Source of the DNA: Streptomyces meridianus
Lineage (GTDB): Bacteria; Actinomycetota; Actinomycetes; Streptomycetales; Streptomycetaceae
Assembly (NCBI RefSeq): GCF_023703325.1
Contig: NZ_JAMQGM010000002.1
Span: 124,001-188,000, forward strand
Length of the DNA stretch: 64,000 bases
Direction: 5' to 3'
A program made the position numbers and the translations under genes. The number at the start of each line of letters is the position of its first letter. Within the stretch, counting starts at the first letter, position 1. The notes below the pieces were generated by a model. That model ran no database searches, had not been told where the DNA came from, and saw only the letters and a program-made list of their open reading frames with translations. Positions 1 through 8,586 of this stretch are shown here, one piece after another.

Positions 1-1
1 C

Positions 2-1285
2 TACGGCGGCCGCGCGTACGAGCCCCAGGTCGAGGCGCTGAAGAAGGGCGTCGACGTCATCGTCGGCACCCCGGGCCGGCTGCTCGACCTGGCGGGTCAG
101 AAGAAGCTGAGCCTGTCCTCGGTCAGGGCCCTGGTCCTGGACGAGGCCGACGAGATGCTCGACCTCGGCTTCCTGCCCGACGTCGAGAAGATCATCCAGC
201 TGCTGCCGGCCAAGCGTCAGACCATGCTCTTCTCGGCGACCATGCCCGGCGCGGTCATCTCGCTCGCGCGGCGCTACATGTCGCAGCCCACGCACATCCG
301 CGCCACCGCGCCGGACGACGAGGGCCAGACCGTCGCCAACACCACCCAGCACGTCTTCCGCGCGCACTCCATGGACAAGCCGGAGCTCGTCTCCCGCATC
401 CTCCAGGCCAAGGGCCGCGGGCTCGCGATGATCTTCTGCCGTACCAAGCGGACCGCCGCGGACATCGCCGATCAGCTCGCGCGTCGTGGCTTCGCCTCCG
501 GCGCGGTGCACGGCGACCTCGGCCAGGGCGCCCGCGAGCAGGCGCTGCGCGCCTTCCGCAACGGCAAGGTGGACGTCCTCGTGTGCACAGACGTCGCCGC
601 TCGCGGCATCGACGTCGACGGCGTGACCCACGTGGTCAACTACCAGTCCCCCGAGGACGAGAAGACCTACCTGCACCGCATCGGCCGCACCGGCCGCGCG
701 GGCCGGTCGGGCACGGCCGTCACGCTGGTCGACTGGGACGACATCCCGCGCTGGAAGCTCATCAACAAGGCGCTGGACCTGCCGTTCGACGAGCCGGAGG
801 AGACGTACTCCACGTCGGCGCACCTGTACGCGCTGCTCGAGATCCCCGAGGGCACGAAGGGCATACTGCCGCGCGCCGAACGGACCCGTGCCGGTCTCGG
901 CGCGGAGGAGATCGAGGACCTCGGCGAGACCGGGGGCCGGGGACGCCGCACCGGCCGCAGTGCAGCCGCTACGGCAGAGGCCCCCGCCCGGACACGCACG
1001 CCGCGCCAGCGGCGCCGCACCCGCCGGGGAGCCCCGGTGGAGGGCGAAGCCCAGCAGCAGGAGCCGGCGCACACCGATACCCCGGCCGGGAATGACGAGA
1101 GCGCTGCCCGTACGCCGCGCCGGCGCCGCCGCACCCGCGGCGGAGTCAAGCCCGCGGCGGAGCAGGGCGGCAATGCGCCGGTCCAGCCGGCAACCGCGGC
1201 CGAGGCGACCGAGCAGAAGCCGGCCCGCCGGCGCCGCCGCACCCGCAGTTCGGCGACGGCGGAGACCGGCTCCGCCGAGAGCTGA
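2..1285 (+). CDS. DEAD-box ATP-dependent RNA helicase, 5'-truncated
   Basis: The gene enters from the left edge, so the start, Q motif and Walker A are missing. The visible part begins in core domain 1 with TPGRLLD (motif Ib), then DEAD at about 140-151, and SAT in motif III. Domain 2 follows with the HRIGRTGR motif VI. After about residue 260 the protein becomes a low-complexity basic tail with repeated RRRRTR blocks, typical of actinobacterial DEAD helicases that bind structured RNA through Arg-rich tails. Role inferred from family: ATP-driven RNA unwinding in ribosome assembly or RNA turnover. It is followed directly by a strong hairpin terminator, so it ends its transcript. Confidence 0.93.
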   Translation, partial: YGGRAYEPQVEALKKGVDVIVGTPGRLLDLAGQKKLSLSSVRALVLDEADEMLDLGFLPDVEKIIQLLPAKRQTMLFSATMPGAVISLARRYMSQPTHIRATAPDDEGQTVANTTQHVFRAHSMDKPELVSRILQAKGRGLAMIFCRTKRTAADIADQLARRGFASGAVHGDLGQGAREQALRAFRNGKVDVLVCTDVAARGIDVDGVTHVVNYQSPEDEKTYLHRIGRTGRAGRSGTAVTLVDWDDIPRWKLINKALDLPFDEPEETYSTSAHLYALLEIPEGTKGILPRAERTRAGLGAEEIEDLGETGGRGRRTGRSAAATAEAPARTRTPRQRRRTRRGAPVEGEAQQQEPAHTDTPAGNDESAARTPRRRRRTRGGVKPAAEQGGNAPVQPATAAEATEQKPARRRRRTRSSATAETGSAES

Positions 1286-1299
1286 GGCGTTTTCCGTCC

Positions 1300-1351
1300 G
1301 CGGCAAGGGTCCCGGACACCGGCGGTCGCCGGCGTCCGGGACCCTTGCCGC
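1300..1351 (+). terminator. Factor-independent terminator of the helicase gene
   Basis: A perfect 18-bp inverted repeat (1300-1317 with 1334-1351; left arm GCGGCAAGGGTCCCGGAC) lies 15 bases after the helicase stop. The loop itself contains a second small GC hairpin. There is no long U tract, as is usual in Streptomyces. Confidence 0.85.
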
Positions 1352-1410
1352 GCCACGACACAGACGGAGGCGGCCGCGGCGGACGGGAAACGGGGCGCTA
1401 GCCTCGCCTC

Positions 1411-2316
1411 ATGAGCAGGCCGCCGATCCTCACCCTCCCGGGCTGTGCCCGGGCGTACCGCCTCGAGACCACCCGCGGCACCTTCGCCGTGCACGAGTCG
1501 GTTCCGTCCGCCGGGTCGCCCCGGCGTGGAACGGCCCTGCTCGTGCCGGGCTTCACCGGCAGCAAGGAGGACTTCATCGCACTCCTGCAGCCGTTGACCG
1601 GTGCCGGGTACCGGGTGGTCGCGGTGGACGGCCGGGGGCAGCACGAGACGCCGGGGCCGTGGGACGAGTCCGCGTACGCGCAGTCCGAACTGGCGCTGGA
1701 CGTCCATGCGCAGGTTGCGGCGCTCGACGACGGGCCGGTCCACCTGCTGGGCCACTCGCTCGGCGGACTGATCTCACGGGCAGCCGTCCTGCTCGACGCG
1801 GCGCCCTTCCGGTCGTTCACCGTCATGAGTTCGGGCCCTGCGGCCATCAGCGAGTCGGAGCAGGGCCGCCTCGCGCTGCTGATCGAGGCCCTGTCCGGCA
1901 TCCCCGCGAGCGAGGGCCGGGAGTCGGGCATGGAGGCCGTCTGGCAGGCAATGCAGGCGATCGACCCGCCGGAGGACCTCGCCGAGGAGCGCGATGCGCA
2001 GGCAGCCGAGGAGACCCGCGTGGTGACGGAGTTCCTGCACCGCCGGTGGCTGGGCAACGTCCCGGAACAGCTGATCGCGACCGGGCGGCAACTGATGAGC
2101 GAGCCGGACCGGGTGGCGGAGCTGGCCGGTACGGGGATGCCGGTGCACGTGATCTCGGGCGAGCGGGACTACGCCTGGCCGGTACCGCTGCTGGACGCCA
2201 TGGCCGCCGGGCTGGGGGCGCGGCGGACCCGGATCAAGCGGGCGGAGCACTCACCCAACGCCGAGCAGCCGGAGGCCACGGCCCGGGCCCTCCTGGAGTT
2301 CTGGAACACGGTCTGA
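1411..2316 (+). CDS. Alpha/beta hydrolase
   Basis: This 301-residue protein has the alpha/beta hydrolase fold. The nucleophile elbow GHSLGG is at residues 114-119 (Ser116), an acid candidate is Asp253 in GERDY, and the catalytic His is His280 in AEHSP. The oxyanion region is VPGFTGSK near residue 45. No signal peptide is visible, so it is cytoplasmic. The substrate cannot be read from the sequence; it resembles the general esterase/lipase-like hydrolases. It stands alone between the helicase terminator and an AT-rich regulatory island. Confidence 0.88.
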   Translation: MSRPPILTLPGCARAYRLETTRGTFAVHESVPSAGSPRRGTALLVPGFTGSKEDFIALLQPLTGAGYRVVAVDGRGQHETPGPWDESAYAQSELALDVHAQVAALDDGPVHLLGHSLGGLISRAAVLLDAAPFRSFTVMSSGPAAISESEQGRLALLIEALSGIPASEGRESGMEAVWQAMQAIDPPEDLAEERDAQAAEETRVVTEFLHRRWLGNVPEQLIATGRQLMSEPDRVAELAGTGMPVHVISGERDYAWPVPLLDAMAAGLGARRTRIKRAEHSPNAEQPEATARALLEFWNTV

Positions 2317-2387
2317 CCGGACACGGCCCGCGCTCGGGCCGCCCCCACGGAACGAACTGACGGCACCACGCACCCACCCAATGCTTA

Positions 2388-2410
2388 GCTAATGAAAAAA
2401 TTTCGTTAGC
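2388..2410. promoter_or_regulatory. AT-rich imperfect palindrome, likely operator over a promoter
   Basis: Arms GCTAATGAAA (2388-2397) and TTTCGTTAGC (2401-2410) are inverted repeats with one mismatch around AAA. The element is a striking AT-rich island in about 70 percent GC sequence. A possible promoter overlaps it: TTAGCT at 2385-2390 and TAGCGT at 2407-2412 with a 16-base spacer. It lies about 175 bases upstream of the 50-residue protein. Operator function is inference from symmetry and position. Confidence 0.5.
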
Positions 2411-2584
2411 GTAGGGAATGTTTGCGGTGGGCCCTGCGTTGGACAGAAGTAACCGTGTTGCGGCAGCAAGTCCCGCAATCCACTCTTAACGGACGGGCAA
2501 CCGTCGTGAACCACCGCGGGACGAGTATCGAAACCCCCGCATCAGAAGTTCTCCTCAGGAGGATCACCGACGAAGGGAGAAGCC

Positions 2585-2737
2585 GTGCGCTTCGAGATCA
2601 TGCGCCTGGACGACATCGACGGCACCGCCGTGGACAGCACCGTCGTGGACGCCGCCTCCGTCAACCGGATCGTGCAGCAGGCCGCCGCGATCGGCCAGCG
2701 CATCTACATCCGCCCGGCAGAAACCGCAGCCCGCTGA
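2585..2737 (+). CDS. Conserved 50-residue protein of unknown function
   Basis: A GTG start at 2585 follows the ribosome site GAAGGGAGA. The product begins MRFEIMRLDDIDG and ends ETAAR; it is acidic in the middle, has no membrane segment or signal peptide, and carries no known motif. The start is supported by the good ribosome site, normal codon usage, and a perfect terminator right after the stop. It is too short for most gene callers. I recall similar short proteins as common in Streptomyces, but cannot name a function. A long untranslated leader (about 170 bases) precedes it. Confidence 0.75.
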   Translation: MRFEIMRLDDIDGTAVDSTVVDAASVNRIVQQAAAIGQRIYIRPAETAAR

Positions 2738-2745
2738 CCGACGCA

Positions 2746-2785
2746 CGCGAAGGGCGCCCCCGCTGTTGCGGGGGCGCCCTTCGCG
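2746..2785. terminator. Bidirectional terminator between the 50-residue ORF and marC
   Basis: A perfect 18-bp stem (2746-2763 with 2768-2785) has a TGTT loop and is followed by TTT on the plus side. It sits between two convergent genes and can stop transcription from both. Confidence 0.9.
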
Positions 2786-2808
2786 TTTCCCGGAGTCCCG
2801 GCCCGCGA

Positions 2809-3414
2809 TCACGCCCCCTGGATGAACCGCGTGACACCGTTGGCGATCTGCTGCACGGCGATGGCGGAGAGCATCATCCCGGCGAGCCGGGTCACGAGCA
2901 CCACCCCGCCGTCCTTGATCACACGGATGATCAGCAGCGAGTAGCGCATGGCCAGCCACAGCACCGCATGCAGAGCGACGATAGCCGCCCACACCGAGAG
3001 CTGACCGCCCCAGCCGTCGGCGCCCTGGACCGCAAGAATCACCGACACGATCGCACCCGGCCCCGCGAGCAGCGGCATGCCCAGCGGCACCAGGGCGACG
3101 TTGACGTCCTTGGTCTGGGTCGGCTCGTCGCTCTTGCCCGTGAGCAGGTCGAGCGCGATGAGAAGCAGCAGAAGCCCGCCCGCGACCATCAGGGCCGGGA
3201 CGGAGACGTGCAGGTAGTCCAGGATCTGCTGCCCGCAGAGACCGAAGACCGCGATGACCGCGAACGCGACGGCGGTCGCCTGCCAGGCCATCCGGCGCTG
3301 GGTCTTGACCGGACGGCCCGAGGTCAGTGCCAGGAAGATGGGAGTGATCCCGGGCGGGTCCATGATCACGAAAAGAGTGACAAAGACGGATCCGAACAGA
3401 GCGAAGTCGAACAC
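2809..3414 (-). CDS. MarC family integral membrane protein
   Basis: This 201-residue protein has the MarC (UPF0056) pattern: an N-terminal helix, the conserved MDPPGITPIF loop, a GGLLLLLIALDLL helix, the PLLAGPGAI motif, and about six membrane helices overall. The family was named from the mar locus of E. coli but is not linked to antibiotic resistance; its transport substrate is unknown. It lies 113 bases downstream of the PHP phosphoesterase on the same strand with no strong terminator between them, so the two may share a transcript. Confidence 0.9.
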   Translation of the reverse strand: MFDFALFGSVFVTLFVIMDPPGITPIFLALTSGRPVKTQRRMAWQATAVAFAVIAVFGLCGQQILDYLHVSVPALMVAGGLLLLLIALDLLTGKSDEPTQTKDVNVALVPLGMPLLAGPGAIVSVILAVQGADGWGGQLSVWAAIVALHAVLWLAMRYSLLIIRVIKDGGVVLVTRLAGMMLSAIAVQQIANGVTRFIQGA

Positions 3415-3527
3415 GATGATGGCCTTGCGCGAGGTGTGGGAGGAAAAGGGGACAGGAAAGGGGCGGCACGGGACTGCAGCCCGGCGACGACGCCAGGGCC
3501 TTGCGGGGGTTCCGAGCGCTGTCCGGA

Positions 3528-4430
3528 TCAGCCGCCGGTACCGGGGACGGGGAACGCCCCGGTGGCCCGCCGGACGATCTCGCCGTAGACCTCGGGGTCG
3601 GTCGTCGAGTCACCGAGCCGGCAGGACTTCCGGCTGCCGTGGTAGTCGCTGGAGCCGGTGGTGAGCAGCCCCAGTTCCGTGGCCATCCCACGCAGCCGCG
3701 CCCGGGTCGCCCGGTCGTGGTCCATGTGATCGACCTCGACGCCGTCGAGCCCGGCGTCGGCCAGATCGCCGATGGCGCCGTCCGGGATGCACGCACCGCG
3801 CACGGCGGCCAGCGGATGGGCGAGGACGCTGACCCCACCCGCCGCCTTGACCAGACAGACCGCCGCGAAGGGATCGAGTTCGTGCTTGGGGACGTCGGCA
3901 CGGCCGCCGGTGCCGATCCACTCGCCGGTGAAGGCATCGGACACGGTGGCGACGACGCCGACCTCGACGAGGGCGGCGGCAATGTGCGGTCGCCCGACCG
4001 AGCGGCCGCCTCCGGTGGAGCCCGCCGCCTCACCGGCGGCCGGCTCCGGGGCCAGACCGGCGATCCGGGCCACCTGCTCCCAGGTGACCGGCGCCCCGAG
4101 GTCCTGCAGCTTTGCCACCATGGCCTGGGCACGGGGGATGCGGCCGTCGCGCAGGAGTTCGCGCTCGTACGCGAGCGCGGGCTCATCGGGGTCGAAGAGG
4201 TAGGCCAGCATGTGCAGACTGACACCGCCGAGGCGGCACGAGAGCTCGGCGCCCGGGACGAGGGTGAGCCCCGCCGGGAGCGCCGCCCGCGCCTCGTCGA
4301 GCCCGGCCACGGTGTCGTGGTCCGTCAGCGCGACCACGTCCAGACCGGCGGCCGCGGCGCCGGCCACCAGCTCGGCCGGGGTGTCGGTGCCGTCCGAGGC
4401 CGTGGAGTGGGTGTGCAGGTCGATGCGCAC
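3528..4430 (-). CDS. PHP-domain metal-dependent phosphoesterase
   Basis: The 300-residue protein starts MRIDLHTHSTASDG, the classic metal-binding motif I of the PHP (polymerase and histidinol phosphatase) superfamily. Further metal ligands appear as DHDT near residue 38, the GAE of GAELSC, the His of VDHMDHD, and a late SSDYHG. Length and motifs match the YciV/RNase AM type, which removes 5' or 3' phosphates from short RNA or nucleoside bisphosphates, but substrate is inference. It is cytoplasmic. A MarC gene follows downstream in the same direction. Confidence 0.88.
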   Translation of the reverse strand: MRIDLHTHSTASDGTDTPAELVAGAAAAGLDVVALTDHDTVAGLDEARAALPAGLTLVPGAELSCRLGGVSLHMLAYLFDPDEPALAYERELLRDGRIPRAQAMVAKLQDLGAPVTWEQVARIAGLAPEPAAGEAAGSTGGGRSVGRPHIAAALVEVGVVATVSDAFTGEWIGTGGRADVPKHELDPFAAVCLVKAAGGVSVLAHPLAAVRGACIPDGAIGDLADAGLDGVEVDHMDHDRATRARLRGMATELGLLTTGSSDYHGSRKSCRLGDSTTDPEVYGEIVRRATGAFPVPGTGG

Positions 4431-4536
4431 GACACGACTCCAAGGGCGGACAGCAGACGGGGGACGGCTCAGTCTATCGGGGAGCCGTCACGCGCAGTGC
4501 GGCGGGTGACGGCCCCGCCCGTGCCGCCGTCGCGCC

Positions 4537-5196
4537 TCAGTCGTCGGGACCGGACAGAATGCGCGGCGACAGCGCTCCGCAGGGCAGGAGGTCGAGCTCG
4601 GCTCCGGCCTCACGCAGATCTGTCAGGACCAGCTCGTCGTACAGCAGCATCCCCGACTGTTCGGGCCAGACGACGGCCCACAACCACAGGCCGCGGGCCT
4701 CTCCGGCGAAAACGGCCCGATCGGACGGGGTGCCCTCGACGAGCCACAGCGGCGTGGGACGGCCGGCGGCGAGCACCTTGGTGTGCGGTGGCTTGCCGAC
4801 GTTCATCCGGGACCCCGGGTCGGGCCCCGGGATTCCCGCGTACCGGGCTCCCAGGCCCACGCCGAGCTCCTCGGCGACGAGGACCAACTCGCCCATCCCG
4901 CCGAGCGGGCCGGGACCGGAACAGGCGACGGCGGTGGCACGTCCGCCGTTGCGGTCGTCCCCCGCGGAGGCGATCCCGGTGAACAGCCAGCCGACCGGAA
5001 GTGGCCAGGGCATCCAGACCGGCACCTTGGCGCGCTTGGCGACGACCCCGACGGCTTCCACACTCGGCGGTACGACCGGCTGGAGAGGGTGCACGGGTCC
5101 GTGTACCGAGCACTGCCAGAAATCGGAGAAGAGGCCGGGCGCCCTGACGCGGCCACCGCACTTCGGGCAACTGGGTTCGCCCCTCATAGGCCCCAA
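4537..5196 (-). CDS. DUF6758-type zinc-ribbon-like hypothetical protein
   Basis: This 219-residue protein opens with CPKCGG and a second CSVH about 16 residues later, a likely zinc ribbon (C-x2-C ... C-x2-H). The remainder is Gly/Pro-rich with no membrane segment. Two ATGs, at residues 1 and 4, are both possible. It belongs to an actinobacterial family of unknown function (DUF6758, from memory). It sits upstream of the PHP gene on the same strand. Confidence 0.75.
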   Translation of the reverse strand: MGPMRGEPSCPKCGGRVRAPGLFSDFWQCSVHGPVHPLQPVVPPSVEAVGVVAKRAKVPVWMPWPLPVGWLFTGIASAGDDRNGGRATAVACSGPGPLGGMGELVLVAEELGVGLGARYAGIPGPDPGSRMNVGKPPHTKVLAAGRPTPLWLVEGTPSDRAVFAGEARGLWLWAVVWPEQSGMLLYDELVLTDLREAGAELDLLPCGALSPRILSGPDD

Positions 5197-5392
5197 CGGT
5201 CCTCCCCGCCGGTCGCCGCGTCAAGGACGATCACCCGTCCGGGTCCCCTTCGCGCCCTTACCCATCGGTCAGCAGCGGCTTCCGGCCACGAGTTGCCGTT
5301 GCCCGTACGACTCATGGCGTGCCGCGCGGCATATCCGTCCGGTGCGCCCCCCCCACGGGCTCTCCTGCGCACTGCGGCCGGTCCGGCCCGGA

Positions 5393-5980
5393 TCAGTCCT
5401 GGAGTTCCACGGATCCCCGCAGCGGATCGCGCAAGTCCGTCCCGTGCCTCAGCCAGCGCGACTCGAGCTCGGCCGCGCCGTGCACTCGCTTCCAGGCCGC
5501 CTCGTTCGCCGTCATCGGCAGGAGCGGCAGGAACCGCACGGGGTCCATCGGCTCATCCAGTTCGAGATCCTCGACGAGGCCGCCGGCCTGCCCCACCAGC
5601 ACGGACGAGAACGCCGCCCCCGGCCACAGCGGCTCACCGACGTCCAGCGAGGCCCCGGGAGCCACGACGACTCCCTCCACCTGCGGGGACGCGGCCAGCA
5701 CGGCGAGCGGACGGAGGACCTTGTCGGTCTCCGCGACACCGGCCCGGACGGACAGCACCAGTTCGCTGCGCGGGCCGCTCACCGGATCGGCCAGCGCGGC
5801 GGTCGGATCGGTCATCGGCTGGGCGGACATGCCGAGCGTGACATAGCGCACCGTGCCGCCGTCGTGGAAGCGCAGCACCTCGATGCGGTCCGTGCCCAGG
5901 AAGGTCACGGCGGCGCGCGCGTCGGGCGTGCCGAGCGCGGTGAGCAGCCGGGTTTCCACCAGCTGGAGAACGTCTGACAT
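5393..5980 (-). CDS. Suppressor-of-fused (SUFU) domain protein
   Basis: This 195-residue protein begins MSDVLQLVETRL. It has the bacterial SUFU pattern: a central RSELVLSV strand, then a WPG loop and the FLPLLPMT stretch near the C-terminus. In animals SUFU inhibits Gli factors. In bacteria the domain is found in immunity-like or unassigned proteins, often paired with toxins. No toxin is visible here and it looks like a stand-alone housekeeping copy. The ATG at 5980 was chosen because the upstream extension overlaps the corA regulatory region and loses coding character. Confidence 0.7.
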   Translation of the reverse strand: MSDVLQLVETRLLTALGTPDARAAVTFLGTDRIEVLRFHDGGTVRYVTLGMSAQPMTDPTAALADPVSGPRSELVLSVRAGVAETDKVLRPLAVLAASPQVEGVVVAPGASLDVGEPLWPGAAFSSVLVGQAGGLVEDLELDEPMDPVRFLPLLPMTANEAAWKRVHGAAELESRWLRHGTDLRDPLRGSVELQD

Positions 5981-6017
5981 GTCGTGAGCATAGAACGCGC
6001 ACGCATTGGGTATGACG

Positions 6018-6046
6018 TTCGGTCGGCCTCCGCCGGCTGCTAGTCT
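6018..6046 (+). promoter_or_regulatory. Possible promoter of the corA leader transcript
   Basis: TTCGGT (6018-6023) and TAGTCT (6041-6046) are separated by 17 bases. The -10 fits TANNNT; the -35 is weak. A start near 6053 would give a leader of about 470 bases before corA. Confidence 0.35.
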
Positions 6047-6158
6047 TGGGCGCTGGCCCTTCGGTGTTCTGCACCGGCAACGGGCCGATCGGTCTCGCGG
6101 TGGACACCGCGACCGCGTACTCCCCCAACGGGGACCGGCCGGAGGAGGTGGGGCTGCG

Positions 6159-6239
6159 ATGGATCCCAGTCGACCGTGCAGTACTGACAGCTCTTCCGCG
6201 CCGGACCCGTCCTTCGCCCTCGCGTCGTCCGCGATCTGA
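6159..6239 (+). CDS. Putative 26-residue leader peptide upstream of corA
   Basis: An ATG at 6159 follows a very strong ribosome site (GGAGGAGGT, 6141-6149) by nine bases. The peptide starts MDPSRPC, contains a second APDP, and ends at 6239. It lies in a long untranslated leader of a magnesium transporter. Known magnesium-sensing leaders such as MgtL of enterobacteria use acidic-proline starts and proline codons, which stall or destabilise ribosomes at low magnesium. The resemblance is suggestive, not proven. The ribosome site 6139-6151 can alternatively pair with 6251-6262. Confidence 0.5.
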   Translation: MDPSRPCSTDSSSAPDPSFALASSAI

Positions 6240-6250
6240 AGCCCGTACGT

Positions 6251-6265
6251 CCACCGCTCCGGTGG
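6251..6265 (+). promoter_or_regulatory. Alternative hairpin / anti-ribosome-site element in the corA leader
   Basis: CCACCG-CTC-CGGTGG (6251-6265) forms a local 6-bp hairpin just after the leader ORF. Its left part, CCACCGCTCCGG (6251-6262), is also nearly complementary to the leader ribosome site (6139-6151). The two pairings exclude each other, as in attenuators or translational switches. This is read by eye only; no folding energy was calculated. Confidence 0.4.
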
Positions 6266-6519
6266 AACCACGGAGACGACCGGCTGCCCGGACATCCGGG
6301 AACGCGCCGCCGCCGATACGGCCCCGCGGCACTGTGCGGAAGAGCGACCTCGACTTCGTTCCGTTCCGTGTTCAGCGATCGCCGTCACCTCGGCCCCGCC
6401 GCATCGCGCGCTGTGCGGACGTGCCCGCCGCACGTCCCCATTCCAGGCGGTGCGGCGACCGGACCCCCGTACCTCCGGGGCTCCGCGCCACCGACGGCCC
6501 ACCCGCGAAGGAGCCCGTC

Positions 6520-7623
6520 ATGTCGATGATCCGCGATCTGCGTGCCGCCGTACGTCCCGTCCGCCGCCGCGGCGCCGGCTACCCCACCGGCCCCGTCACC
6601 CAGCCCAGCACCTCGAGCGCCGTGGTGGACTGCGCCGTCTACCGCGGCGGCCGCCGCGTGCGCGACCGGCTCGCCCCGCGCGAAGCCATGGCCCGGGTAC
6701 GGGAGGAGGGCGGCTTCGCCTGGATCGGCCTGCACGAGCCGAGCGAGGCCGAATTCGCCGGTATCGCCCAGGAATTCGGGCTGCACCCACTGGCCGTCGA
6801 GGACGCCGTCCACGCCCACCAGCGGCCGAAGCTCGAGCGCTACGACGAAACGCTCTTCACCGTCTTCAAGACCATTCACTACGTGGAGCACGCCGCGCTG
6901 ACCGCGACCAGCGAAGTGGTGGAGACCGGCGAGGTGATGTGCTTCACCGGCCGGGACTTCGTCATCACGGTCCGGCACGGCGGGCACGGATCGCTGCGGG
7001 CACTGCGGCACCGGCTGGAGGGCGACCCCGAACTGCTCGAGAAGGGGCCGTCCGCCGTCCTGCACGCCATCGCCGACCAGGTCGTCGACGGCTACATCGC
7101 GGTCGCCGACGCCGTGCAGGACGACATCGACGACGTCGAGATCGAGGTCTTCTCCCCCACCGGCGGCGGGAGTTCGCGCGGCGGCGACGCGAGCCGCATC
7201 TACCAGCTCAAGCGCGAGGTGATGGAGTTCAAGCGGGCCGTCTCACCGCTGCTGCGACCGATGCAGCTGCTCAGCGAGCGGCCGATGCGGGTCGTCGACC
7301 CGGACATCCAGAAGTACTTCCGGGACGTCGCCGACCACCTCGTGCGCGTCAACGAGCAGGTCCTGTCCTTCGACGAACTCCTCAACTCCATCCTCCAGGC
7401 GAACCTCGCGCAGGCCGCCGTCGCCCAGAACGAGGACATGCGCAAGATCACCGCGTGGGCCGCGATCATCGCGGTACCGACGATGGTCTGCGGTGTCTAC
7501 GGCATGAACTTCACGTACATGCCGGAGCTGCACTGGCGGTTCGGCTACCCGACGGTGATGGCCGTCATGGTCGGCATCTGCTTCAACATGTACCGCGGGT
7601 TCAAGCGGCACGGGTGGCTCTGA
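6520..7623 (+). CDS. corA: CorA family magnesium/cobalt transporter
   Basis: The 367-residue protein begins MSMIRDLRAAVRP behind a GAAGGAG ribosome site. The long acidic and alpha-helical cytoplasmic domain ends in two C-terminal membrane helices. The signature YGMNF (GMN at 328-330) lies between them and forms the selectivity filter of pentameric CorA channels. Role: uptake of Mg2+ (or Co2+/Ni2+). The gene has an unusually long upstream region (about 540 bases) with a candidate leader ORF, suggesting control after transcription start. It ends 12 bases from the convergent DMT transporter. Confidence 0.93.
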   Translation: MSMIRDLRAAVRPVRRRGAGYPTGPVTQPSTSSAVVDCAVYRGGRRVRDRLAPREAMARVREEGGFAWIGLHEPSEAEFAGIAQEFGLHPLAVEDAVHAHQRPKLERYDETLFTVFKTIHYVEHAALTATSEVVETGEVMCFTGRDFVITVRHGGHGSLRALRHRLEGDPELLEKGPSAVLHAIADQVVDGYIAVADAVQDDIDDVEIEVFSPTGGGSSRGGDASRIYQLKREVMEFKRAVSPLLRPMQLLSERPMRVVDPDIQKYFRDVADHLVRVNEQVLSFDELLNSILQANLAQAAVAQNEDMRKITAWAAIIAVPTMVCGVYGMNFTYMPELHWRFGYPTVMAVMVGICFNMYRGFKRHGWL

Positions 7624-7635
7624 GCGCCCTGCCCC

Positions 7636-8586
7636 TCAACCCGTCCGGCGCCGGTCGCCGGTGATGACCAGGGCCAGGCCGGCCAGAATGACGGCCAGGG
7701 CGGGGTAGGCGGCGGCCGGCGGCGTCTGCCCCAGCCAGAGGGCGGCGATCAGCGCCGCCCCCGGCGTCTCCAACAGGATCGCCGTCGAGGTGACCGACGG
7801 CCCCAGATTGCGCACGACCCGGTTGATCAGCGAGTGGCCGAGGAGCTGCGCGGCTCCCGTGAGCAGGAGCAGCTTCAGCCACGTCCCGCCGCTGTACCCG
7901 GCCAGCGCCGAGCCCGAGAGCAGGCAGACGAGCAGCAGGAGCAGCGAGGTGGTGGCGTAGCAGACGTACGTGTAGGCCGTGGTGCTGACGGTCCGTCGCA
8001 CTTCCGCGCCGATGAGGACGTACCCGGCCGCCGCCACGCCGCCCCCGAGGGCGAGCGCGTCGCCGAACAGCGCCCGGGGCGACAGCGACAGGTCGACACC
8101 GGTCAGCAGGACGACACCGAGGAACGCCACGACGACGCCGGCCTTGACCAGAGCGGGCGGGCGGTGCCCGCGCAGCCGCAGCAGGATCGCCGTCCAGATC
8201 GGGGTGGTCGTGACGAGCGCGGTCGACGAGGCCACGGATGTCATGTGCAGGCTGGGCAGCCAGAGGGCGAAGTGCAGGGCCAGCAACGTCCCGGCCGCCG
8301 CGGAGAGCAGTATTCTCCGCAGCCCCAGGCCGGCGAGTTCGGCGCGGTGGCGCAGGAGGGCGAACGGCGTCAGCGCCCCGACGGCCATCGCGTTGCGCCA
8401 GAAGGCGATGGCCAGAGCGGGTGCGGCGGTCGCGGCGATGAGCGGAGCAGAGAGCGAGATGCCCGACACCGCGACCGCCAGGAGGAACAGGTCCAGGGGC
8501 TGGTGCGGCGCCCTGACGGTCTGCTGCGGGACGCCGGTCGGGGCGCGGAGGTCGCCGGCGGAGCCGGGACGGGCACTGGACGGCAC
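7636..8586 (-). CDS. EamA/DMT-superfamily transporter
   Basis: A 316-residue membrane protein with about ten hydrophobic helices in two homologous EamA halves. Typical signatures are FWRNAMAVG early, TALVTTTPIWTAI in the first half and GHSLINRVVRNLGP in the second. It probably exports an amino acid or small metabolite; substrate is unknown. The GTG at 8586 was chosen because it has an AGGA site about six bases upstream; longer versions run into the divergent gene at 8764. Confidence 0.85.
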   Translation of the reverse strand: MPSSARPGSAGDLRAPTGVPQQTVRAPHQPLDLFLLAVAVSGISLSAPLIAATAAPALAIAFWRNAMAVGALTPFALLRHRAELAGLGLRRILLSAAAGTLLALHFALWLPSLHMTSVASSTALVTTTPIWTAILLRLRGHRPPALVKAGVVVAFLGVVLLTGVDLSLSPRALFGDALALGGGVAAAGYVLIGAEVRRTVSTTAYTYVCYATTSLLLLLVCLLSGSALAGYSGGTWLKLLLLTGAAQLLGHSLINRVVRNLGPSVTSTAILLETPGAALIAALWLGQTPPAAAYPALAVILAGLALVITGDRRRTG

